Below, piece after piece: positions 36,356 through 43,113 of a stretch of DNA of 43,113 bases. Position 1 is the first letter of the stretch; each line of letters opens with the position of its first letter. The DNA is taken from contig JAQSXR010000025.1 in assembly GCA_029256575.1 (NCBI GenBank), positions 1-43,113 on the forward strand, read 5' to 3'. The notes beneath the pieces are model-generated. The model saw only the letters and a list, made by a program, of their open reading frames with translations, ran no database searches and was not told where the DNA came from. The stretch comes from Clostridiales bacterium (GTDB lineage Bacteria; Bacillota; Clostridia; Lachnospirales; JAQSXR01). Both the position numbers and the translations under genes were made by a program.

Positions 36356-36694
36356 ATGCCAAGAATTAGTTGTAGTGTGGCGTCTTGTACGCATAATAAC
36401 TCAGGGATTTGCCGTGCAGGAATATTAAATATTGGTGGTAGAAATGCAAGAATAACAGAAGCAACGTGCTGTGAAACATATTATAATAAGGATGGACTTA
36501 GCAATTCAGTTCATGGTCAAGTGAGTGAGGGTGAAACAAAAGAGATTTTTTGCTCTGTTAATACTTGTACGTATAATGAAGAGAAACGCTGTATATTGGA
36601 AGAAATTGAAGTTAGTTGTCTAACTGAGGTAGAGGATTATAGGGAGACTGACTGTATTAGCTACGAACGTAGATGGCATAATAGTTATTTTTAA
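36356..36694 (+). CDS. DUF1540 protein with two Cys-rich domains
   Basis: This 112-residue protein has two copies of the small cysteine-rich DUF1540 domain. The first is ISCSVASCTHNNSGICRA with CC at 38-39, and the second is IFCSVNTCTYNEEKRC near residues 65-80 with a final CISYE. The cysteines probably bind zinc or form disulfides. DUF1540 proteins are common in Clostridia and of unknown function; links to sporulation have been suggested. AAAGGAG precedes the ATG, and a hairpin terminator follows. Confidence 0.85.
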   Translation: MPRISCSVASCTHNNSGICRAGILNIGGRNARITEATCCETYYNKDGLSNSVHGQVSEGETKEIFCSVNTCTYNEEKRCILEEIEVSCLTEVEDYRETDCISYERRWHNSYF

Positions 36695-36699
36695 TACGC

Positions 36700-36748
36700 A
36701 AAAGGGCTGTACGCAATTAACAATTTGTTAATTGTTTCAGCTCTTTTT
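36700..36748 (+). terminator. Terminator after the DUF1540 gene
   Basis: The inner arms 36714-36722 and 36726-36734, and an imperfect outer AAAAGGGCTG/CAGCTCTTTT pair, are followed by a T run. Confidence 0.7.
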
Positions 36749-36848
36749 CTATATAAGTTAATAATTAAACCTATCTTTGAATACTTATTAAAAGAAGATA
36801 AGAATGCTAAATGCTATGAAGTGTTTTCAATATGGAGGCTTTGGAAGT

Positions 36849-37391
36849 ATGATAGAAATAAAAGGGGAAAAAATAATACTTAGAACCTGGAATATAGAAA
36901 CGTACAAAGCAATGTGGAAGAAATACGTGAATGATCCGTTAATGGACCCCGTACCATACAAGTATAATGAAGAAAAGGTATTGTCTTGGTATCATATAAA
37001 TATGTCGATGCATACTACTTACCCTAGATTTGGAATATTTGATAAAGAGGATAATCCGATTGGTGAACTTTCTTTGAAGAGAATTGATTATGCTAATCGT
37101 ACGTGTGAGATTGGTATAATGCTTGCTAATGATACCTATAAATCAAAAGGTTATGGATCAGAAGCATTTAGTTTAGCAATTAAGTATGCTTTTAATGTAC
37201 TTGGGTTGCGTAAAATATTTGGTGATACATTTTCCCCTAATATTAAAAGTCAAAAATTATTTTTGAAAAATGGATTTCAACTATATAAGGTGGAGAAAGA
37301 TTCTGTTGAAAGAGAAGATGGTATGTGGGATAAATTATACTATGTTTTAGAAAGACAACAAAGAAGAAGAAAAAGAAACTGGTACCTTTAA
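36849..37391 (+). CDS. GNAT-family N-acetyltransferase
   Basis: This 180-residue protein is of the RimJ/RimL-like GNAT group. It opens MIEIKGEKIILRTWNIETYKAMWKKY, has GELSLKRIDYANRTCEIGIML (strands 4-5), the acetyl-CoA loop NDTYKSKGYGSEAFSLAIKYAF, and the strand LRKIFGDTFSPNIKSQKLFLKNGF. The acceptor is unknown. I chose ATG 36849 with GGAGG ten bases before it; the upstream ATG 36804 has no such site. The end is basic (RQQRRRKRN). Confidence 0.88.
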   Translation: MIEIKGEKIILRTWNIETYKAMWKKYVNDPLMDPVPYKYNEEKVLSWYHINMSMHTTYPRFGIFDKEDNPIGELSLKRIDYANRTCEIGIMLANDTYKSKGYGSEAFSLAIKYAFNVLGLRKIFGDTFSPNIKSQKLFLKNGFQLYKVEKDSVEREDGMWDKLYYVLERQQRRRKRNWYL

Positions 37392-37411
37392 AAATATATT
37401 AAGTGGTCATT

Positions 37412-37441
37412 TTGACATATCCAGTCACATGCTATTATAAT
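37412..37441 (+). promoter_or_regulatory. Promoter of the ECF S-component gene
   Basis: TTGACA (37412-37417), 18 bases, then TATAAT (37436-37441). The predicted leader is only about 25 bases, too short for a riboswitch. Confidence 0.7.
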
Positions 37442-37470
37442 AAAAAACATGTGAATGGAAGGTAATGGAT

Positions 37471-38058
37471 ATGACAACAAGAAAAATTACAACACTAAAA
37501 CTAACACAAGCAGCTTTACTTGCCGCGCTATGTTATATTGGATTTCAATTTCTACGATTTGATATCCCTATTAGTATGGGAGAAAAGACTGCAATTCATT
37601 TTGGTAATACATTTGCTGTATTAGCTGCGTTACTCCTTGGAGGAGTTTATGGTGGACTTGCAGGTGCGGTAGGTATGACAATAGCTGATTTAACTTCAGG
37701 TTATGCAACAAGTGCACCTAAGACATTTCTATTAAAATTATGTATTGGTTTAATTGTAGGATTAATTGCACATAAAGTAGCAAAATTAAGTCAAGACCAC
37801 GATAAAGCATATGTAACTAGATGGACTATAATTGCAGCGATATGTGGAATGTCTTTCAATGTAGTTGCCGATCCGATTGTTGGATATTTTTATAAATTAT
37901 ATGTTCTTGGATTACAAGTTGATTTAGCAGCAACATTAGCCAAAATTACAGCGATAGCGACCTTTGTTAATGCTATTACATCAGTAGTATTTGCTAGCTT
38001 ATTATATTTTGCGCTTAGACCAGCATTAAAAAGAGCAGGTATGTTTGCTAAATTCTAA
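37471..38058 (+). CDS. ECF transporter S component
   Basis: This 195-residue membrane protein has about six helices and the features of the ECF-type S-component family (PF07155-like). These are the KLTQAALLAALCYIG start, IHFGNTFAVLAALLLGGVYGGLAGAVGMTIADLTSGYA, and KTFLLKLCIGLIVGLIAHKV. It captures a vitamin-like substrate and pairs with shared EcfA-EcfT modules, none of which lies in the window. The substrate is unknown. I prefer ATG 37471 to 37465 because the GAAGGT site at 37458-37463 is too close to the latter. Confidence 0.85.
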   Translation: MTTRKITTLKLTQAALLAALCYIGFQFLRFDIPISMGEKTAIHFGNTFAVLAALLLGGVYGGLAGAVGMTIADLTSGYATSAPKTFLLKLCIGLIVGLIAHKVAKLSQDHDKAYVTRWTIIAAICGMSFNVVADPIVGYFYKLYVLGLQVDLAATLAKITAIATFVNAITSVVFASLLYFALRPALKRAGMFAKF

Positions 38059-38185
38059 TTTTTTTGTATATAATGCATAAAAAACTTAACTAAATATATC
38101 TTTTTATGGATAAATATGATATACTAAACTTGTGAAATAAATAACACAAGTACATAAAAGTTTATTTATTTAAGGAGGAAATAAT

Positions 38186-38926
38186 ATGGAATTAACTAAT
38201 TTGATCGCAACAGGTGAACAAGCGCAGGTATACAAATATAATGACCTTGCAGTAAAAGTATTCAATGAAAACACTCCGAAAACAGCGGTTCTTTATGAGG
38301 CGTTAACACATTCAAGAATTGAAGAAACAGGTCTTTTAGTACCCAAAATAATGGAAGTAATGAAAGTTGACGGTAAGTGGGCAATTGCTATGGAATGCAT
38401 AGAGGGCAAAACTTTAGGCGAATTAATGTTTGAAGACGCAGAAAATATTGATAAATACGTTAACTTAATGGTTGATTTACAATTAGAAATTCATTCAAAA
38501 AAAGCACCACACCTTTCTAGATTAAAAGATATCTTAATTTCTCAGATTCAAGGGTTGGATTGTATTGATGAGAGTAAAAAATATGAGTTACTATCTAGAT
38601 TAGATGGAATGCCTAAGCACAAAAAGCTATGCCATGGTGACTTTCACCCAATGAACATAATATTAAAAGATGATAAAACATATACAGTAGATTGGGAGAA
38701 TGCTGCAAGGGGAAATGCGAGTGCTGATACAGCAAAGACTTTTTTATTACTTGCTCTTAAGGATAAGAAGGTAGCTGAATTATATCTTAATACTTTCTGT
38801 AAAAAAAGTGATACACATAAAGAATACGTTCAAAGATGGATTCCGATAATGGCAGCTGCTAGATTAACAGAGAATTATGCAGAAGAAAGAGAAATGCTAA
38901 TGAATTGGTTGGATGTATTAGACTAA
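38186..38926 (+). CDS. APH-type kinase-like protein
   Basis: This 246-residue cytoplasmic protein has the aminoglycoside/choline kinase fold. The glycine-poor loop LIATGEQAQVYKYNDLAVKVF resembles the ATP-binding front. The catalytic loop is LCHGDFHPMNIILKDD and the metal loop is TVDWENAARGNASAD. This resembles the TIGR02172-type kinases of Clostridia. Substrate may be a sugar, a choline-like compound or a drug. GGAGG precedes the ATG. The following radical-SAM gene starts 23 bases later. Confidence 0.82.
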   Translation: MELTNLIATGEQAQVYKYNDLAVKVFNENTPKTAVLYEALTHSRIEETGLLVPKIMEVMKVDGKWAIAMECIEGKTLGELMFEDAENIDKYVNLMVDLQLEIHSKKAPHLSRLKDILISQIQGLDCIDESKKYELLSRLDGMPKHKKLCHGDFHPMNIILKDDKTYTVDWENAARGNASADTAKTFLLLALKDKKVAELYLNTFCKKSDTHKEYVQRWIPIMAAARLTENYAEEREMLMNWLDVLD

Positions 38927-38949
38927 AATGTTTGGAAAGAGTTTATAAA

Positions 38950-39831
38950 ATGAAAAAATTAGAAAAATGTAATTTATGCCCTAGAAATTGTGGGATAAAT
39001 AGAATAAATGGGCAAATAGGGTTTTGCGGAGCTGGAGCTAATGTAAAGATTGCACGTTCGTCACTCCATTTCTGGGAAGAACCTTGCTTGTCAGGTAAGA
39101 ATGGATCGGGTACAGTATTTTTTTCATACTGTACCTTAAAATGTGTATTTTGCCAAAACCATAAAATCAGTAATGGTGGTAAAGGTAATGAAATTACAGT
39201 TCAACAATTAGCTGATATATTTATGGAGTTGCAAAACGAAGGAGCTAATAACATCAATTTGGTTACTCCGACACATTACGTACCTCAGATTATAGAAGCA
39301 CTAAAAAAGGCTAGGGATATGGGTTTGAATATTCCGATAGTATATAATAGTAGTGGATATGAGAAAATTGAAACAATAAAAATGCTTGAAGGGTATGTAG
39401 ATGTATATCTTCCTGACTTTAAATATTTTAGTGAAGAGTATTCAAACAAGTATTCCAAAGCAAGCGATTATTCGGAGTATGCCCGTAGTGCTATTGATGA
39501 AATGGTAAGGCAAGTAGGGGCACCAATATTTGATGAAAATGGAATTATGCTTAAAGGTGTTATTGTTAGACACTTAATGTTACCAGGTCTATTGTTAGAT
39601 TCAAAAAAGGTAGTAGAGTATATATATAAAATGTATACTAATAGTGTTTATATAAGTATAATGAATCAATATACTCCGCTTGATATTGTTGGCGATTATC
39701 CTGAAATAAATAGAAGATTAAACCCACGTCACTATAATAAAGTTATAGATTATGCAATTGATCTTGGTGTAGAAAATGCTTTTATCCAAGAGGGTGATAC
39801 AGCAAGTGAAAGTTTTATACCTGATTTTTAG
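38950..39831 (+). CDS. Radical-SAM protein, PflA/PflX-like
   Basis: This 293-residue protein starts with a cysteine cluster CNLCPRNCG (7-15) and C26, then the radical-SAM cluster CTLKCVFC (61, 65, 68) in a FFSYCTLKCVFCQNHKIS context. The middle has VYNSSGYEKIETIKML and VDVYLPDFKY, and the end NPRHYNKVIDYAIDLG. It belongs to the PflA-like or YgiQ-distant group called PflX in some genomes; the target is unknown. I chose ATG 38950, since the earlier start codons overlap the kinase gene. The ribosome site is weak. Confidence 0.82.
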   Translation: MKKLEKCNLCPRNCGINRINGQIGFCGAGANVKIARSSLHFWEEPCLSGKNGSGTVFFSYCTLKCVFCQNHKISNGGKGNEITVQQLADIFMELQNEGANNINLVTPTHYVPQIIEALKKARDMGLNIPIVYNSSGYEKIETIKMLEGYVDVYLPDFKYFSEEYSNKYSKASDYSEYARSAIDEMVRQVGAPIFDENGIMLKGVIVRHLMLPGLLLDSKKVVEYIYKMYTNSVYISIMNQYTPLDIVGDYPEINRRLNPRHYNKVIDYAIDLGVENAFIQEGDTASESFIPDF

Positions 39832-39832
39832 A

Positions 39833-39862
39833 CAAAATGCACTTTAAATAAAGTGCATTTTG
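39833..39862 (+). terminator. Terminator after the radical-SAM gene
   Basis: Fourteen-bp perfect arms 39833-39846 and 39849-39862 flank a two-base centre. Confidence 0.8.
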
Positions 39863-39880
39863 TGCATGTAGGGATTTTAA

Positions 39881-40060
39881 TAAGTACATAGCTTATATAA
39901 ATACATAGTTATTATATAAGTACATAGTTCTTAAATAAATATATAGTTCTTATATAAGCACATGGTTTTTATATAATCCATAGTTATTATATAAGGACAT
40001 AGTTCTTATATAGTACATAGGTATATATAAATACATAGTTATTATATAAATACAAAGTGT
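39881..40060. repeat. Array of ten 18-19 bp direct repeats
   Basis: CATAGTT-like boxes occur at 39887, 39904, 39923, 39942, 39961, 39979, 39998, 40016, 40034 and 40053, each in a unit like CATAGTTNTTATATAAGTA. The spacing is 17-19 bases. The rest of the 399-base gap 39832-40230 holds a terminator and a 14-bp tandem duplication just before ppa. Confidence 0.85.
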
Positions 40061-40186
40061 AAGGTACTTATATAAAAACAAGATTGTTTTTAAATATGCT
40101 ATGAGTTATAATATTTTTAATATGTTCTTGAGCTATTAGATATAATACTATTAGAAATGAGAAGGCGTGTGAATCCTTTGCGAGAA

Positions 40187-40214
40187 GAATTATACGAAAA
40201 GAATTATACGAAAA
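40187..40214 (+). repeat. Exact 14-bp tandem duplication
   Basis: GAATTATACGAAAA occurs twice in tandem (40187-40200 and 40201-40214), just upstream of the ribosome binding site of ppa. Confidence 0.9.
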
Positions 40215-40230
40215 GAAAGAAGGTATAACT

Positions 40231-40764
40231 ATGAATAACATATGGCATGGTATTTCCCCAGATAGAATTAGACCAAATGATTTTATTGCTGTAATTGAAA
40301 TATCAAAAGGAAGCAAGAAAAAATATGAATTGGATAAAGAGACAGGTTTTATTATTTTAGATCGAATCCTTTACACATCCACACATTATCCAGCAAACTA
40401 TGGATTTATTCCTAGGACCTACGGGGATGACAATGACCCGTTAGATGTTCTTGTACTATGTTCAGAAGCTATTGAACCACTTTCGTTAGTAAGATGTTTT
40501 CCGATTGGAGTTATGAATATGATTGATGATGGGAAAAGCGATGAAAAAATTATAGCAATTCCATATAGTGATCCATCCTATAACTGTTATACCGATATTC
40601 ATGAACTACCAAATCATATATTTGATGAAATGAAGCACTTTTTTTCAATCTATAAAGAATTAGAAGGTAAAGAAACAGCGGTAAAAGAATTTGGCGGCCC
40701 TCAAGAGGCTATAAAAGTTATTGAATATTGTTGCGATAATTATGTTCAAAAATTTTGTAAGTGA
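40231..40764 (+). CDS. ppa: Inorganic pyrophosphatase, family I
   Basis: This 177-residue soluble enzyme splits pyrophosphate to two phosphates and so drives many biosyntheses. The signature DNDPLDV is in RTYGDDNDPLDVLVL near residues 63-77, with YPANYGFIPRTY before it. Later metal and substrate residues lie in DDGKSDEKIIAIPYSDP. Family I enzymes are typically about 175 residues. Note that many Firmicutes use family II instead. A weak AAGG site precedes the ATG. Confidence 0.93.
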   Translation: MNNIWHGISPDRIRPNDFIAVIEISKGSKKKYELDKETGFIILDRILYTSTHYPANYGFIPRTYGDDNDPLDVLVLCSEAIEPLSLVRCFPIGVMNMIDDGKSDEKIIAIPYSDPSYNCYTDIHELPNHIFDEMKHFFSIYKELEGKETAVKEFGGPQEAIKVIEYCCDNYVQKFCK

Positions 40765-40791
40765 TACATTTTGATTAGTGCTACACATTGC

Positions 40792-40842
40792 AGTACACAT
40801 CAATAAGTAGTACACATCAGTAAGTAGAACATTTCAATAAGT
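40792..40842. repeat. Three tandem 17-bp repeats
   Basis: AGTACACATCAATAAGT (40792-40808), a copy with one change (40809-40825) and a diverged copy (40826-40842) lie just after ppa. Confidence 0.85.
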
Positions 40843-40867
40843 AGGATATTACAAAAAGCGTAATAAG

Positions 40868-40912
40868 GCTCACGAATTATTTGTAGCGGGTTGCTATAAA
40901 AAATCCGTGAGC
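40868..40912 (+). terminator. Hairpin with internal stem after ppa
   Basis: GCTCACG (40868-40874) pairs with CGTGAGC (40906-40912), extended by ATT/AAT past a mismatch. Within the loop, TAGC and GCTA form a second short stem. No U tract follows, so a terminator role is uncertain. Confidence 0.5.
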
Positions 40913-40989
40913 TTAGTAAATTATTAAATAGGGATGAAGTTTTGCATATTAATAGACAAGTGAAAATGAAAATAGTGATGGAGTAGAGT

Positions 40990-41619
40990 ATGGAAAATAA
41001 AAAAAATTATCAGAAAGAATTAGATATAATAATTGATAAGCTTATTAAGAAAGAAGAAGTACCGACTTTGTTATTACATAGCTGCTGTGCTCCATGTAGT
41101 AGTTATGTATTAGAGTATTTATCTATTTACTTTAAGATTACTATCTTTTATTACAATCCAAACATTTACCCTGCCGAAGAATATTCTAAAAGAGTAATAG
41201 AACAAAAAAATCTAATTGGGGTATTGAATTGTAAATATCCGATCCAATTTATAGAGGGTAAATATGAAAGTGACAAGTTTTATAATGTTGTAAAAGGAAT
41301 GGAAAAAGATAAAGAGGGCGGAGAACGTTGTTTTAAGTGTTATGAATTAAGACTTCAAGAAGCGGCACAAGTTGCGAATGAAGAAGGGTTTAATTATTTT
41401 ACAACAACACTTTCAATAAGTCCTTATAAAAACGCAGAGAAACTAAATGAAATTGGAGAAAAACTCTCAAACGAACTAGGGGCCAAATATCTATATTCGG
41501 ATTTTAAGAAAAAGAATGGATACAAACGTTCTATTGAACTTTCTTCAGAGTATGGATTATATAGACAAGATTATTGTGGTTGTATTTTTTCTAAATTGGA
41601 AAGAGAGCAGGAGATGTAG
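40990..41619 (+). CDS. queH: Epoxyqueuosine reductase QueH
   Basis: This 209-residue protein is the QueH (DUF208) type of epoxyqueuosine reductase, which makes the final queuosine base in tRNA. Cysteines lie in LLLHSCCAPCSSYVLEYL near residues 27-44, in GGERCFKCYELRLQEA, and in YCGCIFSKLE near the end. These bind an Fe-S cluster and a second metal. FYYNPNIYPAEEYSKR is a family segment. It is a non-homologous replacement for QueG. The downstream peptidase gene starts one base after its stop. Confidence 0.92.
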   Translation: MENKKNYQKELDIIIDKLIKKEEVPTLLLHSCCAPCSSYVLEYLSIYFKITIFYYNPNIYPAEEYSKRVIEQKNLIGVLNCKYPIQFIEGKYESDKFYNVVKGMEKDKEGGERCFKCYELRLQEAAQVANEEGFNYFTTTLSISPYKNAEKLNEIGEKLSNELGAKYLYSDFKKKNGYKRSIELSSEYGLYRQDYCGCIFSKLEREQEM

Positions 41620-41620
41620 C

Positions 41621-42658
41621 ATGAAAATAGAAATAAATAAAAACTATGTTTTAGACACAGCAAAGGAAATTCTTGCATGTGATAGCCCGAGTGGATTTTG
41701 TTATGACGTAATGAAAATTATAGAGGATAAAGCCAAAGGTTTTGGGTATAAGTTTGAAACAACAAACAAAGGCTGTGGAATAATAACAATTCCCGGAGAG
41801 AAAAATGATAAAGTGATAGGATTATCCGCGCATGTTGATACTTTAGGGGCTATGGTTAGATCAATTACAAGCAATGGAACACTGAAATTTACGCTAGTAG
41901 GTGGACCGAGTGCTCCATCGCTTGATTCTGAATATTGTAAAATAAGAACAAGAGAAGGTAAGTTATATACAGGTACTATTTTAAGTATAAGCCCAGCTGT
42001 GCACGTGTATGAAGATGCCAATACGCTTGAAAGAAAACCGAGTAAAATGGAAATACGTATAGATGAAGTGGTTAAATCAAAAGAAGATGTAGAAAAATTA
42101 GGGATTTGTGCGGGTGATTATATATTTATAGATACAAAAACAGTAGTAACAGAAAGTGGGTTCTTAAAATCTAGATTTATTGATGATAAGGGTAGTGTTG
42201 CTTGCTTAATGGGTTTATTAGAATTATATAATAGAACAAATACGAAACCTGAGTATACAACTAAAATATTCATTTCCGTATACGAAGAGGTTGGACATGG
42301 ATCTTCCTATATACCTTCTGACATAACCGAAATGATTGCTGTCGATATGGGATGCATCGGAGAAGATTTGGGTTGTACTGAATTTGATGTATCAATTTGT
42401 GCTAAGGACAGTGGGGGACCATATGATTATGAAATGACTACCAAGTTAGTTGGGTTAGCAAAACAAAATGAATTAAAATATGTAGTTGATATATATCCTA
42501 TGTATGGATCTGATGTTGTGGCAGCGCTAAGAGGTGGGAATAATATTAGAGGTGCATTGATTGGGCCTGGAGTTCATGCATCTCACGGCATGGAAAGAAC
42601 ACATTATTCGTCTATGGAGAGTACAGTTAAGCTTTTGTATTTGTATTTAGAAAAATAG
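41621..42658 (+). CDS. M42-family metallopeptidase
   Basis: This 345-residue aminopeptidase-type protein has the M42 zinc-site motifs: SAHVDTLGAMV, FIDDKGSVACLMGLLEL, SVYEEVGHGSSY, AVDMGCIG and ALIGPGVHASHGMERTH. Members remove N-terminal residues from peptides in the cytoplasm. I chose ATG 41621 with GGAG upstream. A long in-frame extension to 41516 would overlap queH and is unlikely. The gene is two bases after queH's stop and is coupled to it. Confidence 0.9.
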   Translation: MKIEINKNYVLDTAKEILACDSPSGFCYDVMKIIEDKAKGFGYKFETTNKGCGIITIPGEKNDKVIGLSAHVDTLGAMVRSITSNGTLKFTLVGGPSAPSLDSEYCKIRTREGKLYTGTILSISPAVHVYEDANTLERKPSKMEIRIDEVVKSKEDVEKLGICAGDYIFIDTKTVVTESGFLKSRFIDDKGSVACLMGLLELYNRTNTKPEYTTKIFISVYEEVGHGSSYIPSDITEMIAVDMGCIGEDLGCTEFDVSICAKDSGGPYDYEMTTKLVGLAKQNELKYVVDIYPMYGSDVVAALRGGNNIRGALIGPGVHASHGMERTHYSSMESTVKLLYLYLEK

Positions 42659-42731
42659 TGTATCCACTAAATAAATAGATAAAGATCATTTGATAAATAC
42701 ATATATGAAGTTTTTACTTATGTTTTGAATA

Positions 42732-42776
42732 ACTTGAGGTTTGTTCGTGTTTAACTAACACGTTCAAACCTCAAGT
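42732..42776 (+). terminator. Long hairpin after the M42 gene
   Basis: Twelve perfect pairs (42732-42743 against 42765-42776), two mismatches, and six further pairs (42746-42751 against 42757-42762) form the stem. No clear U tract follows. In the 455-base gap 42659-43113 only this hairpin and the promoters below are supported. Confidence 0.6.
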
Positions 42777-42939
42777 CTGTATCGGACTAATAAGAATCAT
42801 ATTAATATCATATTCAAATGTCTAACTATACGGACGATCGTGCAAAACACGAAGTGAAGCTTTCTTATTATAAACTAAATGTAAACGAATTCGGATGAGA
42901 GTAGGGAATTATTAACAATGATTTATAGGCAAAATAGGG

Positions 42940-42968
42940 TTGACGAATAAATCGAGACATGATATTAT
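42940..42968 (+). promoter_or_regulatory. Strong promoter pointing out of the window (P1)
   Basis: TTGACG (42940-42945), 17 bases, then TATTAT (42963-42968) with a TGA extended -10 element. Confidence 0.65.
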
Positions 42969-43081
42969 GTAAATCCACCAAGAAGTTCGGTTGGGTAATA
43001 AAGCTTTAAACTATTGTAATTACAAGCTTTGACTTAGTTTTACAAAATAGAATAAAGGTTTACAATAATCGAAAAAAGGTG

Positions 43082-43110
43082 TTGACAAAAACTGCGTTAT
43101 GTAATATACT
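43082..43110 (+). promoter_or_regulatory. Strong promoter at the window end (P2)
   Basis: TTGACA (43082-43087), 17 bases, then TATACT (43105-43110). Its gene lies beyond the window. Confidence 0.8.
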
Positions 43111-43113
43111 ATA

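Noticed and set aside
39881-40060. CRISPR array
   Set aside because: Units of 18-19 bases with no unique spacers and no cas genes nearby.
41516-41620. N-terminal extension of the M42 peptidase
   Set aside because: It overlaps the end of queH in another frame and lacks family similarity.

Overview
The window is AT-rich DNA from a Gram-positive anaerobe of the class Clostridia, most likely a Lachnospiraceae relative of Lachnoclostridium (Clostridium) phytofermentans. This rests on gene content: a SCIFF peptide with its radical-SAM maturase, fused SecDF, a TIGR04086 membrane protein, DUF1540 proteins, a BspA-like surface protein and strong AGGAGG-type ribosome binding sites. I see no rRNA, tRNA, CRISPR array, prophage or intact insertion sequence. 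The species is inferred, not proven.

Layout. 1-7806 is accessory: a TIGR04076 protein, a flavodoxin-like protein, a secreted leucine-rich-repeat protein with a stalk domain, an ABC exporter, an AlkD-like DNA repair protein, a VOC protein, a PdaA-like deacetylase and a DUF4886 esterase-like protein. 8092-9087 is trpS. 9192-13695 (minus strand) is a polyamine uptake operon, puuR-like regulator then potA-potB-potC-potD. 13831-14053 is a cluster of large palindromic repeats, followed by a GntR/YtrA-type regulator with its ABC transporter (14088-17596). 17684-19881 (minus) holds a membrane protein of unknown function and aroC. 20219-22278 is a leucine-rich-repeat gene broken by a frameshift. 22397-23926 is tgt-yajC. 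24103-26372 is an amino-acid ABC transporter whose binding protein has its two halves in swapped order. A second palindromic element (26381-26492) separates it from a PHP phosphoesterase gene. 27505-34283 is TIGR04086, scfA, scfB, secDF, recJ and rlmH. A second, shorter RlmH-like gene faces rlmH. 34746-42658 holds mixed housekeeping and accessory genes: PTS IIA, cold-shock protein, DUF1540, GNAT, ECF S component, kinase-like protein, radical SAM, pyrophosphatase, queH and an M42 peptidase. The right edge has two consensus promoters pointing out of the window.

How the genes fit together. tgt-yajC and scfA-scfB-secDF are joined in many Clostridia as a translation/secretion neighbourhood; here an amino-acid transporter and a PHP gene lie between the two halves. 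tgt and queH both belong to tRNA queuosine modification. The pot operon has a recognisable promoter and a palindromic candidate operator next to its own regulator gene.

The two observations I rate highest are (i) the circularly permuted solute-binding protein at 24103-24906 and (ii) the convergent RlmH-like pair at 33831-34720. In that pair one protein keeps the SAM-binding loop but lacks the C-terminal tail, and the other keeps the tail but has lost the loop, which suggests a complementary heterodimer.
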